Part shown: piece after piece, positions 32,901 through 36,124 of the stretch
How positions within the stretch are numbered: the first letter of the stretch is position 1
Layout: the number at the start of each line of letters is the position of its first letter
Origin: Bacillota bacterium
GTDB lineage: Bacteria > Bacillota > Clostridia > Lachnospirales > Lachnospiraceae
DNA: 36,124 bases
Direction of reading: 5' to 3'
Assembly: GCA_023441965.1 (NCBI GenBank)
Contig: JAEZNB010000077.1
Span: forward strand, 1 to 36,124
Translations under genes and position numbers: made by a program
The notes under the pieces: model-generated
Told to the model about the DNA's origin: nothing
Seen by the model: the letters and a program-made list of their open reading frames with translations, nothing else
The model's database searches: none

Positions 32901-33864
32901 ACAGGTACTTGAGATTCATCTCTCCCTGGCGGCTAAGGTTCTGGGTGTGGATATTGCAACCCCGGTATTTGACGGAGCGAACGAATTTGATATTATGGAT
33001 ACCCTGGAGATCGCCAATGATTATGCGAACACTACCTGGGAGGAATTTGAAAGTAAATATAAGGACCAGTTAGATCCCGAATTCATGGATTATTTACAGA
33101 AGCATCCTGAGAACAGGGAGGATTGGAAGGGCGTACCGATTAACCGTGATGGTAAGGTAAGACTTCGGGACGGCAGAACCGGTGAATACTTCGATGGTTC
33201 CGTAACCGTAGGCTTCATGCATTACTTGAAGCTGCACCATCTGGTTGACGATAAGATCCATGCCCGTTCCACAGGACCTTATTCCTTAGTAACACAGCAG
33301 CCTCTTGGCGGTAAGGCACAGTTCGGCGGACAGCGTTTCGGTGAGATGGAGGTTTGGGCACTGGAGGCTTACGGTGCCGCTTATATCCTTCAGGAGATCC
33401 TGACTGTGAAGTCCGATGATGTGACCGGTCGTGTGAAGACCTATGAAGCAATCATTAAGGGTGAGAATATCTCAGAGCCCGGAATTCCGGAATCCTTCAA
33501 GGTTCTGTTAAAGGAGCTTCAATCCCTGGCTCTGGACGTTACGGTTCTCGATGAGAACGGTGATGAAGTGAAGATGACAGAGAGCATTGACTATGGTGAT
33601 TCAGACCTGACCCCGTTCATTGAAGGCGATAATAACTTCAGATATGATGAAAGCTATGAAGATGCCGGCTTCACCCAGACATCTGCCGAGGATTTGGATA
33701 GCGACATATTCGATATCTATGAGGAAGAACCCGACGATATACTGGATGATGGATTGTATGAAGAAGATGAGGAACCTGCAGAGGATATCTGCCCTAACTG
33801 CGGTGCAATTATAGCAGAAGGGGCCAGAAGGTGTAAGGCTTGCGGGCAATCTTTGAACCAGTAG
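29917..33864 (+). CDS. rpoB: RNA polymerase beta subunit with acidic, zinc-ribbon-like tail
   Basis: A 1315-residue catalytic subunit of RNA polymerase. Familiar segments include the rifampicin-binding region (SSQLSQFMDQHNPLGELTHK, then RRLSALGPGG), EDAVLLSERLV and QQPLGGKAQFGGQRFGEMEV near the end. ATG 29917 is chosen over GTG 29905 because AGGGGTG lies 9 bases before it. Beyond the normal end, about residues 1230-1290 are strongly Asp/Glu-rich, and the last 25 residues contain Cys1292-x2-Cys1295 and Cys1306-x2-Cys1309 (CPNCG, CKACG), a rubredoxin or zinc-ribbon-type knuckle pair not part of the standard subunit. It is transcribed from its own promoter with rpoC behind it. Confidence 0.98.
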   Translation: MDRNRMHPVKVGNNVRMSYSKQKEVLEMPNLIEVQKDSYQWFLNEGLKEVFDDISPIADYSGHLSLEFVDFVLCEDDIKYTIEECKERDATYAAPLKVKVRLHNKENNEINEHDIFMGDLPLMTETGTFVINGAERVIVSQLVRSPGIYFAVDHDKIGKKLFSSTVIPNRGAWLEYETDSNDVFYVRVDRNRKVPITTFVRALGYGTNEEIKQLFGEEPKILASLAKDPSTAKDPSGSYQDGLLELYKKLRPGEPLAVENAESLLNSMFFDPRRYDLAKVGRYKFNKKLAFRNRIVGYVLSEDVVDKSTGEIIASAGTQVTNELAIQIQNAAVQSVMVQADERNVKIISNMMVDLSYYAPELDKRALGVTEEVYYPVLKKILAEHTTAEELKEAIRKNISELIPKHITKEDIIASINYNIHLEYGIGGPDDIDHLGNRRIRAVGELLQNQYRIGLSRMERVVRERMTTQDQEGISPQSLINIKPVTAAVKEFFGSSQLSQFMDQHNPLGELTHKRRLSALGPGGLSRDRAGFEVRDVHYSHYGRMCPVETPEGPNIGLINSLATYARINEYGFIEAPYRKVDKSDPMNPRVIDEVVYLTADEEDKYVVAQANAELDEDGYFVENSISGRYKEETSQYEKSKIDLMDVSPKMVFSVATALIPFLENDDANRALMGANMQRQAVPLLMTEAPAVGTGIEAKAAIDSGVCVVAKKAGVVERVSAKEVVIKNDDGSKSTYRMIKFSKSNQGTCINQRPIVGKGEKITAGQVIADGPSTSNGELALGKNPLIGFMTWEGYNYEDAVLLSERLVQEDIYTSVHIEEYEAEARDTKLGPEEITRDVPGVGDDALKDLDERGIIRIGAEVRAGDILVGKVTPKGETELTAEERLLRAIFGEKAREVRDTSLRVPHGEYGIIVDAKVFTRENGDELSPGVNETVRVYIAQKRKIQVGDKMAGRHGNKGVVSRVLPVEDMPFLPNGRPLDIVLNPLGVPSRMNIGQVLEIHLSLAAKVLGVDIATPVFDGANEFDIMDTLEIANDYANTTWEEFESKYKDQLDPEFMDYLQKHPENREDWKGVPINRDGKVRLRDGRTGEYFDGSVTVGFMHYLKLHHLVDDKIHARSTGPYSLVTQQPLGGKAQFGGQRFGEMEVWALEAYGAAYILQEILTVKSDDVTGRVKTYEAIIKGENISEPGIPESFKVLLKELQSLALDVTVLDENGDEVKMTESIDYGDSDLTPFIEGDNNFRYDESYEDAGFTQTSAEDLDSDIFDIYEEEPDDILDDGLYEEDEEPAEDICPNCGAIIAEGARRCKACGQSLNQ

Positions 33865-33891
33865 GCAGATATCAGATATCATAATGAAAAT

Positions 33892-33927
33892 CCCGGTGTA
33901 GGAGGAATGAGAATTCCTCTTACCGGG
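33892..33927 (+). other. Stem-loop between rpoB and rpoC
   Basis: CCCGG...GTAGGAGGAAT pairs with ATTCCTCTTAC...CGGG around a GAGA loop, about 15 bp with two small bulges. There is no T-run, so it is more likely a processing or stability element than a terminator. Confidence 0.6.
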
Positions 33928-33958
33928 TAAAAGCATTAAGCGAAGGGAGAGCCAAAAG

Positions 33959-36124
33959 ATGCCTGAAATAATGAATAATAGCGTCCAGGAGATCACCTAT
34001 GACGCAATTAAAATTGGTTTAGCTTCACCTGAAAAGATTAGGGAATGGTCTAAGGGAGAGGTAAGAAAGCCCGAGACGATTAACTACAGGACTCTCAAGC
34101 CGGAAAAAGACGGTCTGTTCTGTGAAAGAATTTTTGGACCCAGTAAGGACTGGGAGTGCCATTGCGGTAAATACAAGAAAATCAGATATAAGGGTGTAGT
34201 CTGCGACCGTTGCGGTGTTGAAGTAACCAAGGCAAGTGTACGTCGTGAGAGAATGGGTCATATTGAGCTTGCTGCTCCGGTATCCCATATTTGGTACTTC
34301 AAGGGAATCCCCAGCCGTATGGGTCTGATTTTAGACCTGTCCCCGAGGACTTTGGAGAAGGTTCTTTACTTTGCTTCCTATATCGTATTGGATAAGGGCA
34401 GCTCGGATCTTCAGTATAAGCAGATTCTGAACGAGAAGGAAAGACAGGAGGCCATTGAGAAGTATGGCATCAACAATTTCCGTCTCGGTATGGGAGCAGA
34501 GGCGATTCAGGAGCTTCTGCAGGCAATCGATCTGGAGAAGGAAAGCAAGGAGTTAAAGAGAGGCCTTAAGGACTCCACCGGCCAGAAGCGGGCAAGAATT
34601 ATCAAACGCCTGGAGGTAGTGGAAGCCTTCCGTGAATCCGGAAATAAGCCGGAATGGATGATTTTATCCGTCATTCCCGTAATTCCGCCGGATTTACGTC
34701 CCATGGTACAGTTGGATGGCGGACGTTTCGCAACCTCCGACATGAATGATCTGTACAGAAGAATCATCAACCGTAACAACCGTCTGAAGAGACTGTTGGA
34801 GCTGGGCGCTCCGGACATCATCGTCCGTAACGAGAAGAGAATGCTCCAGGAGGCAGTGGATGCCCTGATTGATAACGGCAGAAGAGGAAGACCGGTTACC
34901 GGTCCCGGAAACCGTGCGCTTAAATCTCTGTCTGATATGTTAAAGGGTAAGCAGGGACGCTTCCGTCAGAACCTGCTCGGTAAGCGTGTTGACTACTCCG
35001 GACGTTCCGTTATCGTAGTAGGACCCGAATTAAAGCTATATCAGTGCGGTCTGCCGAAGGAAATGGCAATCGAGCTCTTCAAGCCCTTCGTTATGAAGGA
35101 GCTTGTGGCCAGAGGCACCGCCCATAATATAAAGTCTGCCAAGAAGATGGTGGAGAGACTTCAGTCAGAGGTCTGGGACGTTCTTGAGGAGGTTATCAAG
35201 CAGCATCCGGTTATGCTGAACCGTGCTCCGACCCTTCACAGACTCGGTATCCAGGCATTTGAACCGGTGCTCGTAGAAGGTAAGGCGATCAAGCTTCATC
35301 CCTTGGTATGTACCGCTTACAATGCGGACTTTGACGGTGACCAGATGGCGGTACATTTGCCCCTGTCCGTAGAGGCACAGGCTGAATGCCGCTTCCTGCT
35401 GCTTTCACCCAATAACCTTTTAAAGCCTTCCGATGGCGCACCTGTTACCGTTCCTTCACAGGATATGGTTCTGGGTATCTACTACCTGACCATTGAGAAA
35501 GAGAATCCTGACGGAGTCGTTCATTCCTTCAAGAATGTGAATGAGGCAATTCTTGCTTATGAGAATGGTGCCATTTCTCTTCATGAGCCGATTCTTGTCA
35601 GAAAGAGCGGTATCAACCTTCAGGGAGCTCATGAGTTTAAGATGGTGAAGTCCACTCTGGGCCGTTTCATTTTCAATGAGATTATTCCCCAGGACTTAGG
35701 CTTTGTTGACAGAAGCAAGGAAGAGAATTTCCTGGAGCTGGAAATCAACTTCCTGGTAGGTAAGAAGCAGTTAAAGCCGATTCTGGAGAAGTGCATCAAT
35801 ATCCATGGTGCTACCCAGACAGCGGAGCTCTTGGATGCCGTAAAATCCTTAGGTTATAAGTATTCTACCCGTGCCGCCATGACTGTATCTATCTCCGATA
35901 TGAAGGTACCGGATGAGAAGAAGCAGATCATTAAGGATGCGGAAACTACCATAGAGAATATTTCCAGAGAGTACAGACGAGGCAGGATGACGGAGGAAGA
36001 GAGATATAACACCGTTATCGAGACCTGGAAGGAAGCCGATAAGGTTCTGACCGATACCCTGCTCGAGGGTCTGGACCGCTTTAATAACATTAAGATGATG
36101 TCCGACTCCGGTGCCCGTGGTTCC
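33959..36124 (+). CDS. rpoC: RNA polymerase beta' subunit, 3' end outside window
   Basis: The first 722 codons of the beta' subunit; the frame is open to the last base. The N-terminal zinc site is Cys67/Cys69 and Cys82/Cys85 (CHCG, CDRCG). The universal catalytic magnesium loop NADFDGDQM is at residues 455-463 with Asp457, Asp459 and Asp461. RFRQNLLGKRVDYSGRSVI, just before the active-site domain, is also diagnostic. ATG 33959 lies about 9 bases after GGGAG; an in-frame ATG at 33971 is less likely. The gene follows rpoB by 94 bases that include a stem-loop, and belongs to the same operon. Confidence 0.97.
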   Translation, partial: MPEIMNNSVQEITYDAIKIGLASPEKIREWSKGEVRKPETINYRTLKPEKDGLFCERIFGPSKDWECHCGKYKKIRYKGVVCDRCGVEVTKASVRRERMGHIELAAPVSHIWYFKGIPSRMGLILDLSPRTLEKVLYFASYIVLDKGSSDLQYKQILNEKERQEAIEKYGINNFRLGMGAEAIQELLQAIDLEKESKELKRGLKDSTGQKRARIIKRLEVVEAFRESGNKPEWMILSVIPVIPPDLRPMVQLDGGRFATSDMNDLYRRIINRNNRLKRLLELGAPDIIVRNEKRMLQEAVDALIDNGRRGRPVTGPGNRALKSLSDMLKGKQGRFRQNLLGKRVDYSGRSVIVVGPELKLYQCGLPKEMAIELFKPFVMKELVARGTAHNIKSAKKMVERLQSEVWDVLEEVIKQHPVMLNRAPTLHRLGIQAFEPVLVEGKAIKLHPLVCTAYNADFDGDQMAVHLPLSVEAQAECRFLLLSPNNLLKPSDGAPVTVPSQDMVLGIYYLTIEKENPDGVVHSFKNVNEAILAYENGAISLHEPILVRKSGINLQGAHEFKMVKSTLGRFIFNEIIPQDLGFVDRSKEENFLELEINFLVGKKQLKPILEKCINIHGATQTAELLDAVKSLGYKYSTRAAMTVSISDMKVPDEKKQIIKDAETTIENISREYRRGRMTEEERYNTVIETWKEADKVLTDTLLEGLDRFNNIKMMSDSGARGS

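Overview
The window looks like a chromosomal segment of an anaerobic, fermentative Clostridia species, most likely of the Lachnospiraceae type. This is inferred from gene content and order: an rnfCDGEAB operon with rnfB last, an rpmG-secE-nusG-rplKA-rplJL-rpoBC block, clostridial GH5 glycanases, AGGAGG-type ribosome binding sites, and frequent GTG/TTG starts. I see no tRNA, rRNA, CRISPR array or transposase. Database searches were not possible, so family names rest on motifs and recall.

Layout. (1) 1-4892: two tandem paralogous GH5 glycoside hydrolases, the first cut by the window edge. Both carry repeated beta-rich modules in front of the catalytic domain. (2) 4951-10562: a compact operon that I read as a lasso-peptide cluster: HPr-kinase-like tailoring kinase, ABC exporter, transglutaminase-like leader peptidase (B2), asparagine-synthetase-like lasso cyclase (C), and a 52-residue precursor as the last gene. 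It has its own consensus promoter and a long stem-loop behind the precursor. The leader-binding RRE protein (B1) is not visible. The precursor has an unusually long 34-residue predicted core whose first nine residues fit an Ala1-Asp9 ring. (3) 10773-16444: tandem promoters and the six-gene Rnf ferredoxin:NAD+ oxidoreductase operon, closed by a strong stem-loop. (4) 16483-22753: a LacI-type regulator, a FliD-like protein, a convergent AraC-type regulator and a divergent membrane-anchored subtilisin-like protease with a Big_2 domain. (5) 22751-22923: a degenerate tandem repeat. (6) 22946-26748: the transcription/translation block rpmG-secE-nusG-rplK-rplA-rplJ-rplL, with two L1-binding-site mimics and an L10 leader plus attenuator. 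(7) 26750-29553: an accessory insertion separating rplL from rpoB. It holds an AT-rich secreted protein whose start region appears frameshifted, a small membrane-anchored protein, and a decayed ABC-transporter ATPase. (8) 29695-36124: rpoB with its own promoter and a possible attenuator, then rpoC running off the window. RpoB carries an acidic tail ending in a zinc-ribbon-like motif.

How the genes work together. The GH5 enzymes probably act outside the cell on plant or fungal polysaccharide. The lasso operon would make, phosphorylate and export a threaded peptide. Rnf couples ferredoxin oxidation to NAD+ reduction and ion pumping. The ribosomal/RNA polymerase block is housekeeping and is punctuated by autoregulatory RNA structures. 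The most interesting item is the lasso cluster, because of its gene order, missing RRE protein and long precursor core.
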